Under the pieces are notes generated by a model. The model did not search any database, was not told the DNA's origin, and saw only the letters and a list, made by a program, of their open reading frames with translations. A stretch of DNA of 64,000 nt from positions 4,671,501 to 4,735,500 of the forward strand of contig NZ_CP012670.1 in assembly GCF_004135735.1 (NCBI RefSeq), given 5' to 3'. Both the position numbers and the translations under genes were made by a program. Below are positions 54,491-63,400 of this stretch, piece after piece (positions within the stretch are counted from its first letter, which is position 1; each line of letters starts with the position of its first letter). The stretch comes from Sorangium cellulosum. Lineage in GTDB: Bacteria > Myxococcota_A > Polyangia > Polyangiales > Polyangiaceae.

Positions 54491-54622
54491 CCGGCGTCCG
54501 TGGGGAGCTGCCCTGGGGGCGCTCGCCGGAGGGGCTGGAGCACAGGCGAGCCACAAAAGGGGCTCGCCGGAACGCAAGCCCCGGAGGCGAGCGCCCCCAG
54601 GGCAGCTCCCCACGGACGCCGG
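54491..54622. repeat. long interrupted palindrome (37-bp arms) between converging siderophore operons
   Basis: The left arm at 54491-54527 and right arm at 54586-54622 are perfect inverted repeats of 37 bp. Inside, GGGGCT/AGCCCC (left one near 54531, right one near 54577) and an 8-bp hairpin GGCGAGCC-ACAAAAGG-GGCTCGCC (54545-54568) extend the structure. The element fills the gap between the dehydrogenase stop and the stop of the leftward PepSY gene. It probably terminates transcription from both sides, or it is a MITE-like element. Confidence 0.9.
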
Positions 54623-54636
54623 CCGGCCCGCCGCGC

Positions 54637-55530
54637 TCAGGGGCCCTCTTCGGCGACGTTCCCGAACAGCACATCCGACGCCGTGCCGCTCATCACCACC
54701 GCCGCCACGGCGAGGGCGACCGCGATCCCGGCGGCGCCGATGACCCGCGTGGGCTTCATCTGCCACCACATGGCGAGGCCGCTGAGCGCCCACAGGACCA
54801 GGGTGACGCCGGTGATGTCCGCGAACAGCGCCCAGAGCCAGGTCATGCCGCCGTGAACGGGGTAGTGATGCGTCGTGTGGAGCTTCTCGAGCACCTCCAC
54901 GAAGCGCGGCTGCCCCTCGGCGTCGTCGAGCCGCCCGTCGAGCCGGCCCGTGCCCAGGTCGTACGTGACGTTCCACGAGCGCGCGTCCGCGTCGCGCACG
55001 CGGAAGCGCAGCTCGGGGCTGACCTTCGGGTGGGCGCGCAGAGGCCCTCCGGCCTCGACGCCGAGCCTGGGCAGCAGCTCCTTCACCTGCTCCTGCACCG
55101 CGGCCATCCGGTGCTCGGGCAGATCGATCGCCGCGCCGGCGAACGGGGCCGGCGGGGCCTCCGGATCCGGGGCGTGGCGGGAGAGCGTCGCGCTGCCGTC
55201 GTCGAGGTTGAGGATCAGCACGTGACGCCCCCCGTCGCCGCCCGGCGCGGCGAAGATCGGCCAGCCGGAGAACGCGGGAGACCCCTCGTCGAGCACGTAG
55301 GGTGCGGGCGACCCGGCGTTGAGCTGCCCGACGACCTGGCGCGCCAGGTCGCCGGGCTCCCAGGGCCGGAAGCCGGTGAGCGCCGACAGCTCCTCTCCGG
55401 AGAGCTCCCGGCGGTCGATGTCGCGCCCGATCTCGGGGTGATTGAACAGCATGCCGCTGATCCCGAACAGCAGGATCCAGGGAAACAGCAGCAAGCCGAG
55501 GTACATGTGCAGGCGCCGAACGACCTTCAT
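54637..55530 (-). CDS. PepSY-associated membrane protein (XusC-like, probable ferric-siderophore reductase component)
   Basis: The protein has 297 residues. It starts RRLHMYLGLLLFPWILLFGISGMLFNH, a typical PepSY_TM opening with His for heme. It ends with a second hydrophobic part containing EKLHTTHHYPVHGGMTWLWALFADITGVTLVLWALSGLAMWW. His residues in LHMY, FNH, LHTTHHYP and HGG could bind heme. The family is linked to reduction of iron-siderophore at the inner membrane. It is the last gene of the receptor-lipoprotein-PepSY operon, an order known from Bacteroides XusABC. Confidence 0.85.
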   Translation of the reverse strand: MKVVRRLHMYLGLLLFPWILLFGISGMLFNHPEIGRDIDRRELSGEELSALTGFRPWEPGDLARQVVGQLNAGSPAPYVLDEGSPAFSGWPIFAAPGGDGGRHVLILNLDDGSATLSRHAPDPEAPPAPFAGAAIDLPEHRMAAVQEQVKELLPRLGVEAGGPLRAHPKVSPELRFRVRDADARSWNVTYDLGTGRLDGRLDDAEGQPRFVEVLEKLHTTHHYPVHGGMTWLWALFADITGVTLVLWALSGLAMWWQMKPTRVIGAAGIAVALAVAAVVMSGTASDVLFGNVAEEGP

Positions 55531-55627
55531 GGCCGCGCCGTAGCGCGGCCGCCCGCGGGGCGCCGCGCCGCTCGCGGCCCCCGCGCGGGGTCGTCCGTCG
55601 CCGCCTCGTCGCGATCGGGCGCGAGCA

Positions 55628-56893
55628 TCATCGCATCTTCACGGCGGAGAACACGAGCCCCTCCGTGCTCAGGGTCGCCTCCCCGGGCCCGCCCTCGGTG
55701 ATCTCGAGGAACGACGTGGAGCTCTGGCCCTGATAGAGCGGCGCGAAGCTGCGGTCGCCGAGCTCCAGCATCACGACGCTCCCGCCGGTGGGCTCGGCGC
55801 CCAGCACCGTGGCCGTCGGCTCGTCGCCGAGGGTCACGCTGGCCCACCGCCACGCCGCGGCGCTCGCCAGGACGCGCGGGTGGGTGTCTTCCTTGATCTC
55901 GAAGGCCTCCTCGTCGAGCACGCGCAGGAACGCCTCGCCGCCCGGCCCGCGGATCAGCGAGCCGGCGGCGCTGCCGTCGAAGAGCGAGGAGAGCTCGACG
56001 TGGAAGTCGGGATCGAACTCCTTCGTCTCCGGGTCGAAGCGCAGCATGCAAGCGGCCGCCGCGTTGTCGGGGTTGAGCCGGTGCACCGCCGCGCCGTACG
56101 CCTCGGTGGCCACGTAGATCTTGCCGTCCGGCCCCACGGCGCCGTCACGCACGTAGCCGCAGCGGTCGTCGGTGACGACGGTCGCCTCGTCCGTCGCGCC
56201 GTCCACGACGACGATCGCGGCCTGGCTCGGGACCTCCGGCCCCTGCCGCCACCCGGCGAAGGTGATCACGTCGTCGCCCCTTCGCAGCGGCGCCGCGGAG
56301 AACGTGAGCGTCGCGTCCGCGAGCACGAGATCGTCGAGCGGGATATCCCCGGTCACGGTCATGTCCTTCGGATTCCAGACCACCACCTGGGCGGTGGGGC
56401 CGTCGAAGAAGTAGGCCTTGGTCTCCGACACGAACTGGAACTGGCCGCCGTACTCGCCGATGCTCGCGAGCCCCTTGCCGAGGAAGCTCACCGCGCTGCC
56501 CTTCTTCAGGCCGCCGTTCGCCTGGAGATCGTACCGGGTCACGGTGGGCTCCGCGTCGCCCGCCACGAACACGGCGCCGCCGCCCTCGGGCCCGACGCCG
56601 AGGGCGCGCCCCACGATCTCGATGCCGTCGCCCAGCGACAGCGGCGTCTCCGTGTCGAGCGAGTCGGTCACGACGACGTAGCTGAGCGAGTCGGCCGTGT
56701 CGCTGCCGAGCACCTGGGTCGTGATCGCGAACCGCGGGCCGGACGCGCCGCCGCCGCCCGCCCCGGCGCCGCCGCCCCCCGCCCCGGCGGCGCTGGTCGC
56801 GCCGCCGCCGTCCTCGTCGTCGCCGCACGCGGCGAGGCAAGGAGCGATGAGGATCATGAAGAACGCTGTCGCCCTGGACCACGGATGAAACAT
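55628..56893 (-). CDS. propeller-like lipoprotein (XusB/DUF4374-like), probable siderophore-binding surface protein
   Basis: The protein has 421 residues. The signal peptide ends ILIAPCLAACGDD, a lipobox followed by an acidic stretch and Gly/Ala linker. The mature part has repeated strands such as FAITTQVLGSDTADSLSYVV, FVSETKAYFFDGPTAQVVVW and VTDDRCGYVRDGAVGPDG, consistent with a seven-bladed propeller. Its start (YVVVTDSLDT) and operon position resemble XusB, a surface lipoprotein that binds ferric enterobactin in Bacteroides. The DUF4374 call is by eye. It is 97 bp upstream of the PepSY gene on the same strand. Confidence 0.75.
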   Translation of the reverse strand: MFHPWSRATAFFMILIAPCLAACGDDEDGGGATSAAGAGGGGAGAGGGGASGPRFAITTQVLGSDTADSLSYVVVTDSLDTETPLSLGDGIEIVGRALGVGPEGGGAVFVAGDAEPTVTRYDLQANGGLKKGSAVSFLGKGLASIGEYGGQFQFVSETKAYFFDGPTAQVVVWNPKDMTVTGDIPLDDLVLADATLTFSAAPLRRGDDVITFAGWRQGPEVPSQAAIVVVDGATDEATVVTDDRCGYVRDGAVGPDGKIYVATEAYGAAVHRLNPDNAAAACMLRFDPETKEFDPDFHVELSSLFDGSAAGSLIRGPGGEAFLRVLDEEAFEIKEDTHPRVLASAAAWRWASVTLGDEPTATVLGAEPTGGSVVMLELGDRSFAPLYQGQSSTSFLEITEGGPGEATLSTEGLVFSAVKMR

Positions 56894-56942
56894 CGAGTCG
56901 TCTCCTTTTGGCCTCGCTCGCCGGTCGAGCGGATGCCGGATC

Positions 56943-59597
56943 TCACATGTCGAGGGTGAGCTTGGCGTAGGCCGCTCTCCCCGGGCGCTGGACGCCGTGG
57001 TAATCGAAGGTCTTCGCGTCGGTGAGGTTCTGCACCTCGAGGGTCGAGCTCACGGACCACCCGCCGTGCTTCACCAGGTAGGTGAGCGCGAGCGCGTGCG
57101 AGAGCTGCGATGGGATCTGCTCCTTCGTCTCCCGGCTCCCGTGCTTTCCGAGGCCGAGGAAGAACTCGTGCACGTAGCGCGCGCTCCACGTCAGGGACAG
57201 CGCGTCGTCCCGCAGGAGGGGCCCGGGCCACGTGAGGCGGGCCGCGCCGTCGGCGAACAGGAACGGGCGGTTGGGGAGGCGCTCGTCGCTCGAGGTGTCC
57301 CGGAGGTCGTGCCAGCTCACGTGGCCGTCGAGCGAGAGCCACTCGCCCGGCGACGTCCACCCGGCGGAAGACTCGAAGCCGAGCGACCTGGCCGAGGCCA
57401 CGTTCATGTACTGGGCGTAGCCGACGCCGGGATAACCCCGCCAGATCAGCCCCTCGGCGAACCGACCGAACGCGTTCACGTTGAACCGGAGCTGGCCGAC
57501 GCCGAGGTCCGCGCGCTCCAGCGTCACGCCGAGGTTGACGTTGTGGCTCACCTCCGGATCGAGGTGCAGGTTCGCGACGATGGGCACGTCGCCGTCGGCG
57601 CCGAACAGCTCCTCCGGGCTGGGCAGGCGGGTGGCGAGCTCGTACGACGCCTTGGCGTAGAGCGCCTCCGTGAAGCGGAAGCGCAGGCTGTCGCCGACCC
57701 CCATGCGGAAGGTCCCGCGATCGAGATCCCGGAGCAGGCCGCTGGGGAGCTGCTCCTCGGTCCGGAGCGCCTGCACATACCCCTTGGCAAAGGCGATGTT
57801 CGCGAGCCGGCCCTCGAGCGGCCGCGCCTCGTGCTCGACGCCCGCGACGGCGCTCAGGAGATCTCGCCGCGCGGTGAGCGGATCATAGACCCCCTCGGGG
57901 TGGGCTCGATTGCGCCCGGTGCGGGTCGCGAAGGTCGGCGCCGCGCCGAAGCGCACGAGGTGATCGGGCGCGGGGACCCACAAAAGGTTGAGGCGCGCGA
58001 GCGCGGTGTGGTGGTGGACGCGCTGGTCGATCGCGCGCGCGTCGCTCTCTCCCGGCTGCGGGAGCCTGGCCAGGCAGCGACCGGACCAGTCGTAGCGGCA
58101 GGTGCCCAGATCGCGAAAGTCCGTGCGCGCGTACGCGTACCCCGCCACCGTGTCGAGCCGCATCGCGCGGGAGAGCGGCTGGGCGTACCGGAGGTGAGCG
58201 CCCCCGGTCTGCCGGCCGAAGGTCACGTCGCCGTAGGGCACGGTCATGTGGAGGTTGTGCTGCACGTCGCGCTCGTGCGCGGCGTAGAAGGCGCGGAGCA
58301 GCAGGCGGTCGGCCCACGGGCGCCGGACGACCCCCACCTCGACGCCGCCGCCGGCCGCGCGGTAGCCGTCATGGAACCTGCGGACCCGGGCGGGCGACAG
58401 CCGCCCTTGCTCGTCCACCAGCTCGACGTCGACCGGGTAGTCGTTCCGCGCGTGGTCGAGGAAGCCGTTCGCGCGGGCGACGAGGCCGCTCGGCTCGTGC
58501 ACGTGGTGCCCGCCCAGGGTCAGCCGGTACGTGCCGAAGGAGCCGACCTGGTACGACGCCGCGGCGTGCGAGCCGCGGACGTTCCGATCGGTCACGAGGT
58601 TCACCGCGCCCCCCAGCGCGTCGGCGCCGAAGCGCACCGGGACGACACCGCGGTAGATCTCGGCGCGCTCGACCAGGTTGACTGGCACGTTGGCGATCCC
58701 GAACGCGTAACCCGAGAGATCGAGCGGCACCCCGTCGAGGAAGAGGCGGACCTGGTCGTCGGCGAGGCCGTTCAGCGAGAGCCGCGCCGAGGAGCCGAGC
58801 CCGCCGCCGCGGCGCACGCCGACGCCCTCCGAGCGCGAGAGGACCTCGCCGAGATCCGCGGACTGCCGCTGCGCCGCCTCGGTGTCGATGACGTGAACGG
58901 CCTCCGCCGAACGGCGGAGCCGCTCGGCGACGGAGGCGCCGCGCACGCTCACCTCGAGCGGGGGCCGGGCCGGCGCGGGGGCCGGGCCAGGGGCCGTGTC
59001 CGCCGCCCGTCCTGCGGCGCCGGGCGAGGCGGCCTGTGCCCCGGGCGAGGCGGCCTGTGCCCCGGGCGAGGCGGCCTGTGCCCCGGGCGAGGCGGCCTGT
59101 GCGATCTGGCTCGCCGCGGCGGGCGGCTCGGGCAGCCGGAAATCGTAGCGGTAGAGGATGCGCGACGCGACGTCCTGCTCACCGCGCCGGGCGGGCGTGA
59201 AGCGGAATCGCAGCGCCGCCTCCCGCGCGGCCTCGTCGAGCCCATGCCCCGCGGGGGTCGCGACCTCCGCCCGGGTGACGCGCCCTCCGGCGTCGATCGT
59301 CAACCGCAGCACCACACTCCCCTCCTTGCCGGCCGCGCGCGCCCCCTCCGGATAGGCCGCCTCGACGCGCTCGATGAGCTCGGGCGGATGCACCTCGGGC
59401 GCGCCGCCGACCTCGGGCGCGGCGCCGTGGCGCGGCGCGTCCGCTCCGGCCTCGGTCCCGGCCTCCCCGAGCGCGCGCCGCTCGCCCCCGTCACCGGGAG
59501 CTTCGCTGTCCGCGCGCGCGTCCTGCGCGAAGGCCGGCGAGCCGCCGAGGAAAAGGGCCATGAGCCCGGCGCAGAGCGGGGAGCGTCCTTGAAACAT
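56943..59597 (-). CDS. mxcH: TonB-dependent siderophore receptor with an N-terminal TonB C-terminal-like domain (MxcH-like)
   Basis: The protein has 884 residues from ATG 59597, which is preceded by GAGG; an ATG at 59618 is possible but has no such site. A signal peptide (LCAGLMALFLGGSPAFAQ) leads to a domain like the TonB C-terminus (about 75-155: AYPEGARAAGKEGSVVLRL, FRFTPARRGEQDV). Four 7-residue AASPGAQ repeats follow. The plug (DLGEVLSRSEGVGVRRGGG, FLDGVPLDLSG) and barrel end with VQNLTDAKTFDYHG and a C-terminal LTLDM. It takes up ferric siderophore across the outer membrane. Confidence 0.9.
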   Translation of the reverse strand: MFQGRSPLCAGLMALFLGGSPAFAQDARADSEAPGDGGERRALGEAGTEAGADAPRHGAAPEVGGAPEVHPPELIERVEAAYPEGARAAGKEGSVVLRLTIDAGGRVTRAEVATPAGHGLDEAAREAALRFRFTPARRGEQDVASRILYRYDFRLPEPPAAASQIAQAASPGAQAASPGAQAASPGAQAASPGAAGRAADTAPGPAPAPARPPLEVSVRGASVAERLRRSAEAVHVIDTEAAQRQSADLGEVLSRSEGVGVRRGGGLGSSARLSLNGLADDQVRLFLDGVPLDLSGYAFGIANVPVNLVERAEIYRGVVPVRFGADALGGAVNLVTDRNVRGSHAAASYQVGSFGTYRLTLGGHHVHEPSGLVARANGFLDHARNDYPVDVELVDEQGRLSPARVRRFHDGYRAAGGGVEVGVVRRPWADRLLLRAFYAAHERDVQHNLHMTVPYGDVTFGRQTGGAHLRYAQPLSRAMRLDTVAGYAYARTDFRDLGTCRYDWSGRCLARLPQPGESDARAIDQRVHHHTALARLNLLWVPAPDHLVRFGAAPTFATRTGRNRAHPEGVYDPLTARRDLLSAVAGVEHEARPLEGRLANIAFAKGYVQALRTEEQLPSGLLRDLDRGTFRMGVGDSLRFRFTEALYAKASYELATRLPSPEELFGADGDVPIVANLHLDPEVSHNVNLGVTLERADLGVGQLRFNVNAFGRFAEGLIWRGYPGVGYAQYMNVASARSLGFESSAGWTSPGEWLSLDGHVSWHDLRDTSSDERLPNRPFLFADGAARLTWPGPLLRDDALSLTWSARYVHEFFLGLGKHGSRETKEQIPSQLSHALALTYLVKHGGWSVSSTLEVQNLTDAKTFDYHGVQRPGRAAYAKLTLDM

Positions 59598-59701
59598 CAG
59601 GGTCCTCGGCCGGCTCATCGAAGCGTGATGGGGTGGCGCGCCGGGCGGCGCTGCGCGGTGTCGTTGTCCATGGCGGCCTGTTTACCAACCGGACCCCTCT
59701 C

Positions 59702-59754
59702 TGCGGGGGATATCGAGTCTGCGGGGGATATCGAGTCTGCGGGGAATAGCGAGC
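59702..59754. repeat. 18-bp tandem repeat, two full copies plus a diverged third
   Basis: TGCGGGGGATATCGAGTC occurs at 59702-59719 and 59720-59737; a changed copy TGCGGGGAATAGCGAGC follows at 59738. The repeats lie about 105 bp upstream of the receptor start, between it and the zinc-ribbon gene. They could bind a regulator or be neutral. Confidence 0.85.
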
Positions 59755-59806
59755 GCGCTGTCCGGAGGCCGCCCGCGCGATGGCCCCTGTCAGCGCTCGA
59801 CGGGGT

Positions 59807-60037
59807 TCAACCCGTCGCGCCCTCCTCGGCCACAGCGCTCTCCTCTGCCGCAGAGAGCGGCACGACGACGACGCGCTTGCACCGCCGACACTTCAGCTCG
59901 ATGCCGCCGGGCACGAGCCGGGCGAGCATGCTGCCGCAGTCGCAGCGCAGCGCATCGCACCCGGCGTCGCTGGCCACGCCGCAGTGAACGCACCGGCTGC
60001 CGAGCGTCCCCCTCTCCTTCTGCGCCGGGTCGCTCAT
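59807..60037 (-). CDS. small zinc-ribbon protein (Com-like)
   Basis: The protein has 76 residues from the ATG at 60037, which follows AGAGG. It has four Cys pairs or near-pairs: SRCVHCGV, a lone GCDA, LRCDCGSM and LKCRRCKR. The pattern CDCGSMLARLVPGGIELKCRRCK resembles the phage Mu Com zinc finger, which binds mRNA. The gene lies at the head of the receptor operon and close to a Fur-like box. A regulatory role in iron uptake is inferred; a longer start at 60073 would include AT-rich leader and was rejected. Confidence 0.7.
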   Translation of the reverse strand: MSDPAQKERGTLGSRCVHCGVASDAGCDALRCDCGSMLARLVPGGIELKCRRCKRVVVVPLSAAEESAVAEEGATG

Positions 60038-60052
60038 GCCTGACCTCTTTTC

Positions 60053-60072
60053 AATAATGAAAGTCACTTTCA
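60053..60072 (-). promoter_or_regulatory. Fur-like box upstream of the zinc-ribbon/receptor operon
   Basis: The sequence reads AATAAT GAAAGT C ACTTTC, matching the 6-6-1-6 layout. It also contains the perfect 7-1-7 inverted repeat TGAAAGT-C-ACTTTCA at 60058-60072. It starts 16 bp upstream of the zinc-ribbon ATG, close enough to overlap the transcription start. Iron-responsive repression of the leftward operon is inferred. Confidence 0.65.
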
Positions 60073-60145
60073 ATCTCTACAGTACATGAGTAGCACGGTG
60101 ATTTCCTGGATGTCAAGCAAACATGCGTCTCACGAACAATTTTTA

Positions 60146-60197
60146 TTGACAAATCCAGAGCGCTCAATTAGTGAACTTGAAAGTAGTTTTCACTTTC
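60146..60197 (+). promoter_or_regulatory. putative promoter and Fur-like box of the NRPS gene
   Basis: TTGACA at 60146-60151 is a perfect -35 word. A weak TAGTGA follows at 17-bp spacing. The sequence GAACTT GAAAGT A GTTTTC (60173-60191), followed by ACTTTC, fits a 6-6-1-6 box and its mirror extension. The 7-1-7 core is TGAAAGT-A-GTTTTCA (60178-60192). It lies 250 bp upstream of the NRPS ATG and 100 bp from the other box, so the two divergent promoters are likely co-regulated. Confidence 0.6.
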
Positions 60198-60439
60198 TCG
60201 TTCGCCTTCGTCGACGGACGATTGGCTTTCAGCGCGGCGCGCGGTGGTCGCTGTCCGGCGTGATCTCGGGGCCACGGGCCCTACCCCGCCGGCGGGCGCC
60301 GCGCGCCCCGGCGGCGCGGGATCCGCGCGTCGCGGCCTCCGCGGCGCCGTGACGGCATCCGCGGCGCGCGCGCCCTGCCCGCCTCGCGCGGGCGCGGTGC
60401 GGGCGGATCGAGCGCCGGCTGAACCAGGAGGGACGGTCC

Positions 60440-63400
60440 ATGGTTGATCCTCGAGAGGCGCGCTGGCCCCTGTCGGCCGCGCAGCACGGCATCTGGCTCG
60501 GCCAGCAGCTCGACCCGGCGAGCCCGGTCTACAACGCGGGCGAGTGCATCGAGATCCTCGGGCCCGTCGATCGGGCGGTCCTCGAGGCCTCGGTGCGCCA
60601 GGCCGTGTCGGAGGCCGAGGCGCTGCACATGCGGTTCACGAGCGAGGCGGACGAGCCGCGGCAGATCCTCGGCCCCTCCTCGGACTGGCCGGTGCACCAC
60701 GTCGACGTCAGCGCGGCGCCCGACCCGTGGGCGGCTGCCCTCGCGTGGATGCGGGAGGATCTCGACAAGACGGTCGACCTCGGCCGCGGGCCGCTCTTCG
60801 CGGAGGCCCTCTTCACGGCGGGGCCCGACCGCACCTTCTGGTACCAGCGCGCCCACCACGTGGCGCTGGACGGCTACGGCTTCTCGCTGATCGCGCGGCG
60901 CGTGGCCGACCTCTACACCGTGCGGATCCAGGATCGGCCGTGCGGCGACAGCGCCTTCGGCCCGCTGCGCCGGGTCGTGGAGGAGGACCTCGCCTACCGC
61001 GCGTCCCCCGCCCTCGAGCGCGATCGCGCGTTCTGGTCACGACGCTTCGCCGACCGGCCCGAGCCGGTGAGCCTGACCGATCGGCCCGCGCCGATGTCGC
61101 GCACCTTCCTCCGGCAGACGGCCTCGCTCTCGCCCGCGTGCATGGACAGCCTGCGGGCGACGGCGCGCCGCGCGGGCGCGGGCGCGAGCTGGCCCGACGC
61201 GATCGTCGCCGCGACCGCGGCGTACCTGTCCCGCCTCGCCGGCGCGCCCGAGGTCGTCCTCGGGCTCCCCGTGATGGGGCGCCTGGGCTCGGCGTCGCTG
61301 CGCGTCCCGAGCATGGTGATGAACATCGTGCCGCTGCGCGTGCCGGTCCGCCCCGGCGCGAGCCTGACCGAGCTCACCCGGCTCGTCGCGGAGGAGGTGC
61401 GCGCGATCCGGCCCCACCTGCGTTACCGCTACGAGCAGCTCCGCCGCGATCTCAGGCGGATCGGCGGCGAGAAGCGGCTGTTCGGCCCGGTGGTCAACAT
61501 CATGCCGTTCGATTACGACCTCCGGTTCGCGGGCCAGCGGGCCATCGCGCACAACCTCTCCGCCGGCCCGGTCGAGGACCTGTCGATCGGCGTGTACGCC
61601 CGGTCGGACGGGCGCGGCCCGCGGGTCGATCTCGACGCCAACCCGGCCTGCTACGGCGCCGAGGAGCTCGCCGCGCACAAGGAGCGCCTGCTCGCGCTCC
61701 TCGCGGCGCTCGCCGCCGCGCCCGACCAGGCGGTCGACGACGCCGCGCTCGACGATCGCCCCGGCGCCGGCGCGCCGCCGCCCGCGCGCGGCGCGCTGCT
61801 CGACGGGGGGCCGCTGCCCGCGCCGGCGCGCGCCGTGGTGGAGCAATTCGCCGAGCGCGCGCGCGAGCGGCCGGCCGCGATCGCCGTGGAGCACGGCCCG
61901 CGGCGCGCGACCTACGGCGAGCTCGAGCGCGCGGCCCGGGCGCTCGCGGCCCGGCTCGCGGCGCGCGGCGCGGGGCCGGACACGCTCGTCGCGGTGCTCC
62001 TGCCGCGCAGCGTGGACGCCATCACGGCGATCCTCGGCGTGCTGCTCTCGGGCGCGGGCTACCTCCCGCTCGATCCGGCCGGGCCGGGGTCGAGGACCGC
62101 GGCGATCCTCGACGACGCCGCCCCTGCCCTCCTGGTGACGACCTCCGAGCACGCCGCGCAAGCCCGCGGCCTGCTGGAGGGCGCCCGCGCGACGCGCCTC
62201 GTGCTCCTCGACGACGAGCCGGCCCCGGCCGAGGCGCCGGCGCCGGCGCCGGCGGCGGACGAGCACCTCGCGTACGTCATCTACACGTCCGGCTCCACCG
62301 GCCGCCCGAACGGCGTCATGGTGAGCCGCGGCGCGCTCGCCCACTTCGTCGCGGGCGCGACGCGCCGCTACGACCTCCGCCGCGACGACCGGGTGCTGCA
62401 GTTCGCGCCGCTGCACTTCGACGCCAGCGTCGAGGAGATCTTCCTCACCCTGTGCGCGGGCGCCACCCTGGTGCTGCGCACGGACGAGATGCTGCAGTCC
62501 GTGCCGCGGCTGCTCGAGGCGTGCGCCGAGCACGGGATCACGGTGCTGGACCTGCCGACGGCGTTCTGGCACGAGCTCGCGTACAGCATCTCGACGGGCG
62601 CGGCCTCGCTCCCGCCCGGCGTCCGCACGGTCCTCATCGGCGGCGAGGCGGCGCTCCCGGAGCGCGTCGCGCGCTGGCGCGCCGCCGTGGGCCGTTCGGC
62701 GCGGCTGCTCAACACCTACGGCCCCACCGAGGCCACCGTGGTCGCCACCGTCGCGACGCTCAGCGGCGCCGGCGCGGGCGACGACGCCGGCGACGAGGTC
62801 CCGATCGGCACGCCGCTGCCCGGCGTCCGCGCGGCCCTCCTCGACGCGCGCGGCCGGCCGGTCGCGCGGGGCGCCGTGGGCGAGCTGCACCTCATCGGCC
62901 CCGCGCTCTCGCGGGGGTACCTCGGGCGTCCGGAGCTCGACGCGGCGCGCTTCGTCCGCCTCGACCAGCTCCCGGGCCGCCCGCGCGCCTACCGCACCGG
63001 CGACCTGGTCCGGGCGAGGGACGACGGGCAGCTCGTCTTCGTCGGCCGCGTCGACGACGAGCTCAAGATCAGCGGCCACCGCGTCGACCCGCTCGAGGTC
63101 GAGACCGCGCTGCTCCGCCACCCGTCCGTGCGCGAGGCGGCCGTCGTCGGGCACGCGTCGCCGGACGGCAGCAAGCGGCTGACCGCGTTCGTCGTCGCCG
63201 GCGATCCCGCCCCGCCTGTGGCCGATCTCCGCCGGCACGCGCGGTCGCTGCTCCCGGCCGCCGCGGTCCCCACCGCCTTCGTGCTCACCGACCGGCTGGA
63301 GAGGACCAGCTCGGGGAAGATCGACCGGGCGGCGCTGCGCAAGGCGCCGATCGCGGCCGCGGCCTCGACGACCGCCGCCGGGGCGACGGCGCTCGAGCAG

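Larger units (their letters stand above)
60038..60439. other. 402-bp divergent regulatory region between zinc-ribbon/receptor operon and NRPS gene
   Basis: The left 160 bp (60040-60200) are AT-rich in sharp contrast to the surroundings and hold two Fur-like boxes and a TTGACA word. The right 200 bp (60230-60439) are GC-rich again and hold no convincing gene. An AGGAGGGA lies before the NRPS ATG. Confidence 0.6.
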
